Below, in pieces: positions 30,040 to 39,694 of a DNA stretch of 64,000 nucleotides. Within the stretch, counting starts at the first letter, position 1, and each line of letters opens with the position of its first letter. The notes under the pieces are model-generated. The model searched no databases. It saw only the letters and a list, made by a program, of their open reading frames with translations, and was not told the DNA's origin. Source of the DNA: Lachnospiraceae bacterium. GTDB lineage: Bacteria; Bacillota; Clostridia; Lachnospirales; Lachnospiraceae. The stretch spans positions 1 through 64,000 of the forward strand of contig JAAWAR010000023.1 in NCBI GenBank assembly GCA_022792295.1, in the 5' to 3' direction. The translations under genes and the position numbers were made by a program.

Positions 30040-33000
30040 ATGGCGGATTTTACCTATCAGACAAGAAGTAAGCTGCGGGAAATTTGGGTTAGCCGGGTCC
30101 GGGAGCGGGCGGCAGGACTTACGGCAGAGGAACGGGCGCTGCTTCCCGGAACGGGGAACGGGATCAGCCAAAAGTCAACCCAATGGATGACGGAGCTTCT
30201 GCAGAAGGAGGCCTATCGGACGTTAAGTGCTCTTTATAAGGCCAGGCTGTCCGGCCTTGTCGATGTATGCGTGCCGAAAGGACAGCAGGAGGAATTTTAT
30301 TATGCGCTTGACGAGATGAATCAGTTCCAGTTTACCGCAGGCTGGTACAGGCGTTCGGTGCGCTCCAAAAGCTATGTGGCGTTTGTCCGGCCCAGTGTCT
30401 GGCTTTTGTGGGCCTATTCGCGTCTGGACTTTTACGGCGGATCGCTGGCAAAGCTTTTGACCGGAGAGGTACCGCCGGAGATTTACGACCATGCGAGGAC
30501 GGAATACTGGCAGTACAGCGGGATCCTGGCGGCACAGCTTGATAGGGGAAACGAGGGGGCCAAAGAGGCCGTGGAACAGATTCTGCTCGGCGAGGGCAAC
30601 ACGGCGATGATCAGCCGGGAGCTGATCTTAGGCATTATAAAGAGCAGACGGGAAGATATGTATAAGCTGCTCGGAGACTTCCTGCTTGCTGCCAGGCTCC
30701 AGGAGGGTGCAAGGCAGGCGGTATGTGAAAGTATGGATGCAGGCCGTCCGGAGGCCTTCCTTTCCTTGTTTAAAGTGATTGAGGACAACAATCTGGTCCG
30801 CTACTCGTCCATCAAGCGCTCGGTCGCGACGTGGATCGGAATCTTCAACGAGAACAGCGTGGACCGGCTTACAGACAAGCTGGTACGGCTGATGGGGCAG
30901 TGCGTGCGGGATAAGAGCTTCTGTATGGAACAGCTAAAGACGAACGATTCGATTGCGATCAGCTGTGCACTCTGGGGCCTGGGCTTTTACGACGCGCAGG
31001 AGGCGATCGACGCGGAGCTTGCCATGATCCGGTGCGGGACGAAGAATCAGAAAATGACTGCCTCCTATTTTAACCGCTCCCTGCAGAGCCCGGATCTCAA
31101 AATGCAGGCGGCCAAGGAGGTCCTCTTGCAGTATTCCGACGACTATGAGCTTGCGGCCTGCTTTATGCCGAGCTTTATGGCTGAGGAGGCCGGCTGGAAG
31201 TTTAGGGAGCTTTTAAAGAGTGAGGAGAATGGGAGGACGTACTCGCTGCGGGATGACAAGGCGGTGGAACCAAAAAAGGTGGCGCCCGAGGAGCTGTTTG
31301 CGGATGCGGCGGAGGCCCGCAGGCTGTATGACGTATTAATGAAGCTCTATGAGGGGATTCCCAAGAAAGGGCTGGTTCTGGATCCGTGTATCTTCCCCTG
31401 GTATCAGGTCTCCTTAAGCCGCTCGGATCTTGCGGTTCGCATCTGCTACCTGGCGTGGATGCTGCAGGATCCGGCCTGTCTAAACGAGGCGGCGGCGCTG
31501 ATCCCTACGATCGGCCAGGGACAGACCTACGGGACGACCACCCGGGCCGCAGCGGCCAGAGTGCTTTTATATCGTCCGGATACGCCGGCAAAGAAGGAAA
31601 TATTGTTTGAGCTCCTGCACAATCCCGAGGAATGGACCATGAATGCGGCTTTTCGGCTCGTGGAGGACATGGAGCTGACAGACGGGGATTATGAGCAGAT
31701 CGAAAAGAATCTGAAGTATAAAAAGGGACGTTCCCAGACACTTGCACTTTTAAAGCGCCAGGGAGCAGACAAGCTGCGCGGCTGCATCGGCCGGCTTTTA
31801 AAAGAAAAATCCGAGGAATGCCACATGGGAGCTCTGGAGCTGGCTATGCGGACCAAAAAGGAGAATGAGGCGGAGTTTGCCGCTCTGAAGCCGCTTTTGC
31901 AGACGCTTACGGAGCCGACGGCAAAGGAACAGGTGCTTCTGAAGGAGCTGGTCGGAGAAGGGAGCGAGGCGCAGGAGATTTTGAACACGCCGGGCTACGG
32001 CCTGTACGACCCGGAGCGGGAGTGGACGCTGCCGCCCGTAAAGGTGGATGGAAGCGAGGCGGCCGGGCTGTTTTCCCGCGGTGAGGCGGCCTGCATCCGC
32101 GCTCTGACGAGGTTAAATGAGCTGATCGAAAAAAATCAGACGCGGGAATATACGAACGCATACGGAGACGAACTTCTTCTGGGAACCCGGCTTGACCGGT
32201 GCAGATGGAGACGAGCCGATACGCCCGAGCTGAAACCACTTGACGAATACCCGTTCCGGGAGCTGTGGGAGGGCTTCTATAAGGAGGAGATTCAGACGCC
32301 GGGCCTTCTCATGGAGCTGTGCCTGTACGAGAAATGTCGCCGCGGGCGGGGAGCCTATGAGAAAAATCTGGCACTCTATAAAAAGGCGTTCGGAAAGGGG
32401 CTTTTAAAGAAGCCGCCGTTTAAGGAGCTGGTCCAGGGGCTGAGGTTCGGGGCGCAGGCATCGATCGTGGTCGATGCGCTGTTTCGCCAGTATGTCCCGG
32501 ATTCCCTGCTGGTTCACTGGGGGCTTATTGGAACGGCCCGGCTTTTGGAGGTCATGGATGATGCGGAGGCAGTCTATCAGATCGATCAGAAGCGCTGGAA
32601 CGGGACGATCGAGACCGTAAAGCGCCGGGCGGCGGAGCTGCCGATTTTCAATGAGCTGCGCAGCTGGCTGGGGCTTTACGGGGAGGAAGACTGGGACAGC
32701 GCGTTTACACTGCGCTTCCGGCTGCAGGAGCGCTACAACCGGATTCTCAAAGAAGACAAGGAGGCGAAAAGCCAGCAGGGCGGCTATATCCGTTCCCCGT
32801 ATCTTTCCATGCGGGATTATGTGAAGTGCTGGAAACGGGGCTTCTGGGACAAGGAGCAGTTTTATAAGGCCGCGTTTACGCTTTTAAACATCGGGGAACT
32901 CCTTGGGCCGGTCACGACGGTGGAACAAAAGGGGGCGCTCTCCTTCCGGGAGGCCAGGCCGGCGGACGTCGATAAGTTCTTCGGTTCGGGCCGCATCAAA

Positions 33001-35199
33001 CGTGTGGAGGGCAAGTACCGCTTCGATACGATCGGGGATGAGATGCCGGAGATGGCCTTTGCGCATGAGATGTACCGGGAGCTGGTTCCGCTGGTGCTCG
33101 CGGTGGAGCTGGTGCGCGGCGAGCAGGAAACGCCGTTTTCGTTCCATATCTCATCCATCCGCGTCGTGTACGGCATCGACACACTCGTCCGCATCCTCAA
33201 CGCATTGGGGCAGGACACACTGTATCGGAGCAATTATGCTTATGGGGCGGAGAGGACGAGCCGCCGGGTCGTCTTAAGCCATCTCCTGAAGGTGTGCCGC
33301 CCCGCTCCGGGCGAGACGGCCGCCGATTTGAAAAAGGCGTTAAAGGGGAGCAGCATCACGAAAAAACGGCTGGTAGAGGTCGCCATGTACGCAGAGCAGT
33401 GGATCCCGATATTTGAGGAATACTTAAAGGTTCCCGGCTTCCAGAGCGGCTGCTACTATTTCATGGCACATACCAGTGAGCGGATGGACGAATTTGTCAC
33501 CTCGATGGTCGCCAAATATACGCCGCTGTCGCCGGAGGAGCTTAAAGATGGGGCGTTTGACATTCATTGGTTTTCTGAGGCATATGAGAAGCTGGGGGAG
33601 AAGGACTTTAAGCTCCTTTATGATGCGGCAAAGTACTCCTCAAGCGGGGCAGCTCATGCGAGAGCCCGCAAATACGCCGATGCGGCCCGCGGGAATGTAA
33701 CGTTTCCGGAGCTTGCTGTAGAGATCACGGCCAAGCGGAACAAAGATCTTTTAATGAGCTTGGGGCTTTTGCCGCTCTCAAAGGACCGGTTAAGGAGAGA
33801 GGATGAGCTTTTGGAGCGCTATCAGTTCATCCAGAGGTTCAAAAAGGAAAGCAAAAGCTTTGGCGCGCAGAGGCGGGCAAGCGAGGGCCGTGCCGTGGAG
33901 CTGGCGCTCCGCAATCTGAGCGTCAACGCGGGCTTTACGGATGTGATGCGGCTGACACTGCGCATGGAGACGAAGCTGACCGAAAATCTGGACGCCTATC
34001 TGGGCTGGACGCCGATCTGTGAGGGCGGCGCGCAGATCCGGCTTTCCGTGGATGAGACGGGGAAAGCGGCGCTTCTTTGCCAAAAGGACGGGAAAGCGCT
34101 TAAGTCGGTGCCGGCAAAGGAAAAGAAGAATCCTCTGGTACTGGAATACCAGGAGATGAACAAGAAGTTAAAGGAGCAGTACAGCCGGACCAGGCTCATG
34201 CTGGAGCAGGCCATGGAGGACAGGACGGCCTTCGAGGCGTGGGAGCTTCTGGCGCTGATGGAGAATCCGGTCGTACGGCCGATTTTAGAACCGCTGGTGC
34301 TGATGACGGCCAGAGAGGAGGAGCGCCGGTTCGGCTTCCTGACAGAATCTGGCCTTGAGGACCGGTCGGGGGCACGTACCGAACTTTCACCGGAGGAGAC
34401 GCTGCTCATCGCCCATCCGTTCGATCTCTACCAAAACGGCGACTGGCAGGACTGGCAGAAGCTTTTGTTTGAGCGCAGGCTTTTGCAGCCCTTTAAGCAG
34501 GTATTCCGCGAGTTGTATGTAAAACTTCCGGAGGAGCTTAAAAAAGAGCATTCCCTCATGTTCGCCGGGAACCAGATCCAGCCGCAGAAGACGGCAGGCG
34601 CCCTGAAAAGCCGTCGGTGGGTGGCCGACTATGAGGACGGACTCCAGAAGATTTATTATAAAGAAAACATTGTCGCCAGAATATATGCAATGGCCGACTG
34701 GTTTTCGCCGAGCGACATCGAGGCGCCGACGCTGGAATATGTGGTCTTTACGAATCGGAAGACCTTTGAGACGCTCAAGATCGAGGACATCCCAAACGTG
34801 ATCTACAGCGAGGTTATGCGGGATGTGGATTTGGCCGTGAGCGTTGCCCATGCAGGCGGCGTGGATCCGGAGACCAGCCATTCGACCGTAGAGATGCGCC
34901 GGGCGATCGTCAGGGGCAATCTGGAGTTGTTCGGGATCAAAAACGTCTGCTTGGAGGGCAGCCATGCGGTGATTGACGGCCGGATGGGCCGTTATACGGT
35001 GCATTTGGGGAGCGGTGTCGTCCATCAGCTCGGCAATGCGATGCTGTATGTGGTTCCGGTTCACTCGCAAAAGCGCGGCCGGCTGTTCCTGCCGTTTGTG
35101 GATGACGATCCGAAGACGGCGGAGATCCTGTCGAAGATCCTGCTGTTTGCGGAGGATACAAAGATCAAGGATCCGTCGATCCTCTCTCAGATCCGGTAG
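30040..35199 (+). CDS. giant DUF4132/MolR-like protein (1719 aa)
   Basis: HEAT-like helical repeats; C-terminal ...RRWVADYEDGLQKIYYKENIVARIYAMADWFSPSDIEAPTLEYVVFTNRKT... Confidence 0.65.
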   Translation: MADFTYQTRSKLREIWVSRVRERAAGLTAEERALLPGTGNGISQKSTQWMTELLQKEAYRTLSALYKARLSGLVDVCVPKGQQEEFYYALDEMNQFQFTAGWYRRSVRSKSYVAFVRPSVWLLWAYSRLDFYGGSLAKLLTGEVPPEIYDHARTEYWQYSGILAAQLDRGNEGAKEAVEQILLGEGNTAMISRELILGIIKSRREDMYKLLGDFLLAARLQEGARQAVCESMDAGRPEAFLSLFKVIEDNNLVRYSSIKRSVATWIGIFNENSVDRLTDKLVRLMGQCVRDKSFCMEQLKTNDSIAISCALWGLGFYDAQEAIDAELAMIRCGTKNQKMTASYFNRSLQSPDLKMQAAKEVLLQYSDDYELAACFMPSFMAEEAGWKFRELLKSEENGRTYSLRDDKAVEPKKVAPEELFADAAEARRLYDVLMKLYEGIPKKGLVLDPCIFPWYQVSLSRSDLAVRICYLAWMLQDPACLNEAAALIPTIGQGQTYGTTTRAAAARVLLYRPDTPAKKEILFELLHNPEEWTMNAAFRLVEDMELTDGDYEQIEKNLKYKKGRSQTLALLKRQGADKLRGCIGRLLKEKSEECHMGALELAMRTKKENEAEFAALKPLLQTLTEPTAKEQVLLKELVGEGSEAQEILNTPGYGLYDPEREWTLPPVKVDGSEAAGLFSRGEAACIRALTRLNELIEKNQTREYTNAYGDELLLGTRLDRCRWRRADTPELKPLDEYPFRELWEGFYKEEIQTPGLLMELCLYEKCRRGRGAYEKNLALYKKAFGKGLLKKPPFKELVQGLRFGAQASIVVDALFRQYVPDSLLVHWGLIGTARLLEVMDDAEAVYQIDQKRWNGTIETVKRRAAELPIFNELRSWLGLYGEEDWDSAFTLRFRLQERYNRILKEDKEAKSQQGGYIRSPYLSMRDYVKCWKRGFWDKEQFYKAAFTLLNIGELLGPVTTVEQKGALSFREARPADVDKFFGSGRIKRVEGKYRFDTIGDEMPEMAFAHEMYRELVPLVLAVELVRGEQETPFSFHISSIRVVYGIDTLVRILNALGQDTLYRSNYAYGAERTSRRVVLSHLLKVCRPAPGETAADLKKALKGSSITKKRLVEVAMYAEQWIPIFEEYLKVPGFQSGCYYFMAHTSERMDEFVTSMVAKYTPLSPEELKDGAFDIHWFSEAYEKLGEKDFKLLYDAAKYSSSGAAHARARKYADAARGNVTFPELAVEITAKRNKDLLMSLGLLPLSKDRLRREDELLERYQFIQRFKKESKSFGAQRRASEGRAVELALRNLSVNAGFTDVMRLTLRMETKLTENLDAYLGWTPICEGGAQIRLSVDETGKAALLCQKDGKALKSVPAKEKKNPLVLEYQEMNKKLKEQYSRTRLMLEQAMEDRTAFEAWELLALMENPVVRPILEPLVLMTAREEERRFGFLTESGLEDRSGARTELSPEETLLIAHPFDLYQNGDWQDWQKLLFERRLLQPFKQVFRELYVKLPEELKKEHSLMFAGNQIQPQKTAGALKSRRWVADYEDGLQKIYYKENIVARIYAMADWFSPSDIEAPTLEYVVFTNRKTFETLKIEDIPNVIYSEVMRDVDLAVSVAHAGGVDPETSHSTVEMRRAIVRGNLELFGIKNVCLEGSHAVIDGRMGRYTVHLGSGVVHQLGNAMLYVVPVHSQKRGRLFLPFVDDDPKTAEILSKILLFAEDTKIKDPSILSQIR

Positions 35200-35216
35200 A
35201 AGGGACGGACGCTTCC

Positions 35217-35756
35217 ATGGCTTTTAACAGGAAACAAGGCATGAAACAGATGGGCTGGCGGACGCTTTTGGTGTGGCTCCCGGCGTTGGGAATGGCGGCT
35301 TTGATATTCGGGTTTTCCGCGCAGCCTGCCGTTGAATCCACAAAAGCGAGTGATTCGGTGACGCGGCTCCTTCTGCGGATCGCCGCTGCGACGGGGCTTT
35401 TTGATGCGGGGCAGACCGACGTGCAGGTCTGGTGTGAAAGGCTCAGTCTGCCGATCCGCAAGACGGCCCACATGACAGAATATACGATTTTTTACGGCAC
35501 GGTCCTGTTTGCGCTGTACGGCTCCGGGATGCGGGGCAGAAAATGGCCACAAAGGGCTTTTTCCCTGACAATATTTTATGCCTGTACGGATGAAATTCAC
35601 CAGCTTTTCGTCCCGGGAAGGGCCGGCCGTGTTTCGGATGTCCTGCTTGACGGGATCGGAGCCGGCATTTTGACGATGCTACTGTGCCGACGGCTGCGGC
35701 GCCTGGAACGGGTGTGTGCAGGAGCCCGAAAAAGAAAAATACAAAAAAGGAGATAG
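35217..35756 (+). CDS. VanZ family membrane protein
   Basis: KTAHMTEYTIFY, ACTDEIHQLFVPGRAGRVSDVLLDGIGA. Confidence 0.9.
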   Translation: MAFNRKQGMKQMGWRTLLVWLPALGMAALIFGFSAQPAVESTKASDSVTRLLLRIAAATGLFDAGQTDVQVWCERLSLPIRKTAHMTEYTIFYGTVLFALYGSGMRGRKWPQRAFSLTIFYACTDEIHQLFVPGRAGRVSDVLLDGIGAGILTMLLCRRLRRLERVCAGARKRKIQKRR

Positions 35757-35760
35757 AAAG

Positions 35761-37119
35761 ATGAATCGAGAAAATTTCCGCTCCCGGCTTGGCTTCCTTT
35801 TAGTCAGTGCCGGGTGCGCGATCGGAATCGGAAATGTGTGGAGATTTCCCTATGTGGCGGGAGAAAACGGGGGAGGTGTATTCGTCCTGTTTTATCTGCT
35901 GTTTTTGCTCTGCATGGGTGTTCCGGTCCTGACCATGGAGCTGGCCGTAGGGCGGGCCGGAAAGAAAAGTGCAGTAGGGGCTTACCGGGCGCTTGAAAAG
36001 CCGCAGAGCCGCTGGCATATCCACGGCTGGTTCTGCATGGCGGGCTGTTATCTTCTGATGATGTACTATACGACGGTTTCGGGGTGGATGCTCGGATATT
36101 TCTTTAAATTCGCGGCCGGTACGTTTAACGGGCTTGATTCCGGCGCGGCCGGGAGCGTGTTTGAGGCGCTTTTAGGAAACCCGTGGGAGATGGGGACTTG
36201 GATGGTACTTACCGTGGCGGCCGGCTTCCTTGTCTGCAGCGCAGGGCTCCAGGGAGGGCTGGAGCGGATTACGAAATGGATGATGTGTGCACTTTTGGCT
36301 CTGATCCTTGTGCTGGCACTGCACAGTCTTCTGCTTTCCGGGGCTAGGGAGGGCGTGGCCTTTTACCTGCTACCCGATTTTTCACGGGCGGCCGAGGCCG
36401 GATACGGCACGGTTATCATGGCGGCTATGAATCAGTCGTTTTTCACGCTGAGTCTGGGAATCGGCGCCATGGAGATCTTTGGCAGCTACATGTCCAGACG
36501 AAATACGCTTGCAGGAGAAGCGGTGCGCATCTGTGCATTGGATACGTTTGTGGCGCTGATGGCGGGACTCATTATCTTCCCGGCCTGCTTTTCCTTCGGC
36601 GTGCGGCCGGATGCAGGGCCGAAGCTTATTTTTATCACGCTGCCGAACGTGTTTGTCAATATGGCCGGGGGCCGATTCTGGGGGACTTTGTTTTTCCTTT
36701 TTATGACCTTTGCGAGCGTCTCGACCGTGATTGCGGTGTTTGAGAATCTGATCGCCTGCGGGATCGACAATTTTGGCTGGAGCCGGAAGAAAGCGGTCGG
36801 GATCAATTTCGTTGTGATTCTGCTCGCAAGCCTCCCCTGTGTGCTCGGCTACAATCTCTGGAGCGAGCTCCGTCTGATTGGCGGCCGCGACGTGCTGGAC
36901 AGCGAGGATTTTTTGGTCAGCAATCTGCTTCTGCCGCTTGGCTCCCTCGTTTATTTGCTTTTCTGTGTCACGAAATGGGGCTGGGGCTATGACCGGTATC
37001 TGGCAGAGGCAAATGAGGGAGAGGGGATGAAGCTCCCGGATTCGAAGCTTTTAAAGGGGTATCTGCGTTATATTCTGCCGGTGCTGATCCTGGCGATCCT
37101 GCTGCAGGGACTTTTGTAG
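35761..37119 (+). CDS. sodium-dependent neurotransmitter-symporter (NSS/SNF) family transporter
   Basis: SRLGFLLVSAGCAIGIGNVWRFPYVAGENGGGVFVLFYL. Confidence 0.94.
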   Translation: MNRENFRSRLGFLLVSAGCAIGIGNVWRFPYVAGENGGGVFVLFYLLFLLCMGVPVLTMELAVGRAGKKSAVGAYRALEKPQSRWHIHGWFCMAGCYLLMMYYTTVSGWMLGYFFKFAAGTFNGLDSGAAGSVFEALLGNPWEMGTWMVLTVAAGFLVCSAGLQGGLERITKWMMCALLALILVLALHSLLLSGAREGVAFYLLPDFSRAAEAGYGTVIMAAMNQSFFTLSLGIGAMEIFGSYMSRRNTLAGEAVRICALDTFVALMAGLIIFPACFSFGVRPDAGPKLIFITLPNVFVNMAGGRFWGTLFFLFMTFASVSTVIAVFENLIACGIDNFGWSRKKAVGINFVVILLASLPCVLGYNLWSELRLIGGRDVLDSEDFLVSNLLLPLGSLVYLLFCVTKWGWGYDRYLAEANEGEGMKLPDSKLLKGYLRYILPVLILAILLQGLL

Positions 37120-37282
37120 GGACAATTCAGTTAGGTCGGCGCTGCTTGCTGCGCCGACCGTAAGAAAACGTAGAAAAATGAGCAGACATCCATCGCCTTA
37201 AACGATTCAGGATGGATGTTTGCCTGTAACAATCAAGGTATCTGAGCGGTTCCCTTTTGCAGGCGCGGCCAACACAGCCTGC

Positions 37283-37311
37283 TTGCATTTTTGACGGGCA
37301 TGTGCTATAGT
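37283..37311 (+). promoter_or_regulatory. queT promoter
   Basis: TTGCAT - 17 nt - TATAGT. Confidence 0.65.
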
Positions 37312-37317
37312 AGCATC

Positions 37318-37405
37318 TGTGGCCAGAGACCGGTGAGTTCGAGACCTTCCTCATCGGGCCTAGAGAATGTCTAAAGGCAAAACAACAAAACTAAAGGAGA
37401 AAACT
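37318..37405 (+). promoter_or_regulatory. structured queT leader, candidate preQ1-responsive element
   Basis: CCGGTGAG/CTCATCGG and GCC-TAGA/TCTA-GGC hairpins, then A-rich linker and AAAGGAG; QueT genes are known preQ1 riboswitch targets. Confidence 0.45.
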
Positions 37406-37409
37406 GAAT

Positions 37410-37949
37410 ATGAAAAAAGAAAAAACAAGAAGCCCGTTCTATGCACGGCTGTCCGGCGACAGAAAGGCAGTGTGGCATATGGTGTATGGATCGGCAATCG
37501 CAGCCGTTTATGTGGTACTTACCCTGGTGTTTGCACCGATCAGCTTCGGTCCCGTGCAGTTTCGGATCTCCGAGGCACTCTGCATTCTTCCCTATTTTAC
37601 TCCGGCTGCCATTCCGGGGCTGTTTATCGGCTGTCTGCTTGCAAACCTGCTGGGATCGGCGGCCGTGCTTGACGTAGTATTCGGAAGTCTTGCGACGCTC
37701 ATTGGGGCTTTGGGAAGTTATGCGGTCCGAAGGAACCGCTATCTTGTATCCCTGCCGCCGATCCTTTCGAATACGGTTCTCATTCCATGGGTCCTTCGAT
37801 ATGCCTACGGCTCTCCGGACATGATCGGTTTCATGATGGTGACGATCGCAATCGGAGAGATTTTGGCGGTCGGTGTCCTGGGACAGCTTTTTCTAACCGC
37901 ACTTTTGCGGTATAAGCATGTCCTGTTTAGCAAAAGGACTGCCGCATAA
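37410..37949 (+). CDS. queT: QueT family transporter (queuosine precursor)
   Basis: LVFAPISFGPVQFRISEALCILPYFTPAAIPGLFIGCLLANLLG. Confidence 0.93.
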   Translation: MKKEKTRSPFYARLSGDRKAVWHMVYGSAIAAVYVVLTLVFAPISFGPVQFRISEALCILPYFTPAAIPGLFIGCLLANLLGSAAVLDVVFGSLATLIGALGSYAVRRNRYLVSLPPILSNTVLIPWVLRYAYGSPDMIGFMMVTIAIGEILAVGVLGQLFLTALLRYKHVLFSKRTAA

Positions 37950-38053
37950 GCGGAAAAAAGGCAAAGGACCGGCCCGGGCAGTAGGTGGACGAGAAAAGTG
38001 CATCGTACGCTCTGCAGCATATACTAAAGGTAGGAATCCGAGAGGAGAAACAC

Positions 38054-39436
38054 ATGTATCAGATAGATTTTACAAAGCCGGGCCATATACATTTTATCGG
38101 GATCGGCGGCATCAGCATGAGCGGCCTGGCCGAGGTCCTTTTAGAACAGGGGTTTACAGTATCAGGCTCCGATGCGCGTGAGTCCGAGCTTACAAAGAGG
38201 TTAATTGAGCATGGGGCCAGAGTGGCTTACGGGCAACGTGCACAAAATATAACAGAAGGGATCGACGCGGTGGTTTACACGGCGGCTGTGCATGCGGATA
38301 ACCCGGAGTTTTTGGCAGCCGTGGAAAGGGGCATACCGATCCTGACGCGTGCCGAGCTTTTGGGGCAGATCATGAAAAATTACAGGCAGTCTGTGGCCGT
38401 ATCCGGCACGCATGGAAAGACCACGACAACCTCGATGCTGACGGAGATTCTGATGGCGGCAAAGAAGGATCCGACGATCTCTGTCGGCGGAATGCTGGAT
38501 TCGATTGGCGGCAATATCCGTGTCGGCGGCCCTGGGCTTTTTGTCACTGAGGCATGTGAGTATACCAACAGCTTTCTCTCGTTTTTCCCGACGATGGAGA
38601 TTATTTTAAACGTTGAGGCCGATCATCTGGATTTTTTTAAGGATCTGGATGAGATTCGCCGTTCATTCCGGAGCTTTGCAGAGCTTTTGCCGGAGGGAGG
38701 AACGTTGATTCTCAACAGTGACATTCGGAACCCGGAGTATTTTTACAAAGGGCTTCCGATTCGGGTCATTACAGTCGGAAGTGATCCGCAAAAGAGTCGT
38801 TACAGTGCGGCGGATATTGTGTTTGATGAGCGGGCATGTGCCTCCTATACACTTCTTATGGATGGCAGCCGCATGGGAACGATCACGCTTAAAGTGCCGG
38901 GACTGCACAATGTTTATAATTCTCTGGCCGCCATTGCGGCAGCTCATGAGACCGGGGTTCAGGGTGAGGTAATTCAGGAGGGGCTTCTCAAATATTCGGG
39001 AACGCACAGACGATTTGAGAAAAAGGGTGTAATCGGCGGGGTGACGGTGATCGACGACTATGCGCACCATCCGCAGGAGATTGCCGCGACGCTTTCGGCC
39101 GCGAAGAATTATCCTCACAGAGAGATCTGGTGTGTGTTCCAGCCCCATACGTACACAAGGACCAAGCTTCTGCTGGAGGACTTTGCAAAGGCTCTTTCAG
39201 CGGCCGACCATGTGGTGCTTGCCGATATATATGCGGCCCGTGAGACAGATACCTTGGGGATGAGCTCTGCCCTTCTGGCAGAAAAAATTTCCGGGCTGGG
39301 GACGGATACGCATTATTTTCCGAGCTTTGATGAAATCGAGACATTTCTTTTAAAAAAATGTATAAACGGTGATTTGTTGATAACTATGGGGGCCGGAGAC
39401 ATCGTAAAAGTAGGGGAAAGGCTCCTAGGACAGTAA
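38054..39436 (+). CDS. murC: UDP-N-acetylmuramate--L-alanine ligase
   Basis: HFIGIGGISMSGLAEVL, SGTHGKTTTTSML; start MYQIDF at 38054 preferred. Confidence 0.95.
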   Translation: MYQIDFTKPGHIHFIGIGGISMSGLAEVLLEQGFTVSGSDARESELTKRLIEHGARVAYGQRAQNITEGIDAVVYTAAVHADNPEFLAAVERGIPILTRAELLGQIMKNYRQSVAVSGTHGKTTTTSMLTEILMAAKKDPTISVGGMLDSIGGNIRVGGPGLFVTEACEYTNSFLSFFPTMEIILNVEADHLDFFKDLDEIRRSFRSFAELLPEGGTLILNSDIRNPEYFYKGLPIRVITVGSDPQKSRYSAADIVFDERACASYTLLMDGSRMGTITLKVPGLHNVYNSLAAIAAAHETGVQGEVIQEGLLKYSGTHRRFEKKGVIGGVTVIDDYAHHPQEIAATLSAAKNYPHREIWCVFQPHTYTRTKLLLEDFAKALSAADHVVLADIYAARETDTLGMSSALLAEKISGLGTDTHYFPSFDEIETFLLKKCINGDLLITMGAGDIVKVGERLLGQ

Positions 39437-39448
39437 GTTATCCACAAT

Positions 39449-39496
39449 ATCCACAGAGTTTTCAACAAACAGGCGTTGAGAATTCTGTGGATTTTT
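39449..39496 (+). terminator. intrinsic terminator after murC
   Basis: 15-bp stem ATCCACAGAGTTTTC/GAGAATTCTGTGGAT (two wobbles) then T5. Confidence 0.8.
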
Positions 39497-39694
39497 GATT
39501 TACATAACAGAAAAAACACGTATGGCAAAAAGGACAGGCAGAGCAGGGAAACAAATAAAAGTCTGCTTGTTTTATGCCTTTGCGCAATAACACTGTCCAC
39601 ATAATCCACAATATCCACAAGAGAGGCCGTGGATAAGCGGGCCTATTTTCTTTTGTGGGAATTTATGCTATGATGGAAAAAAGAAAGCGACTGT

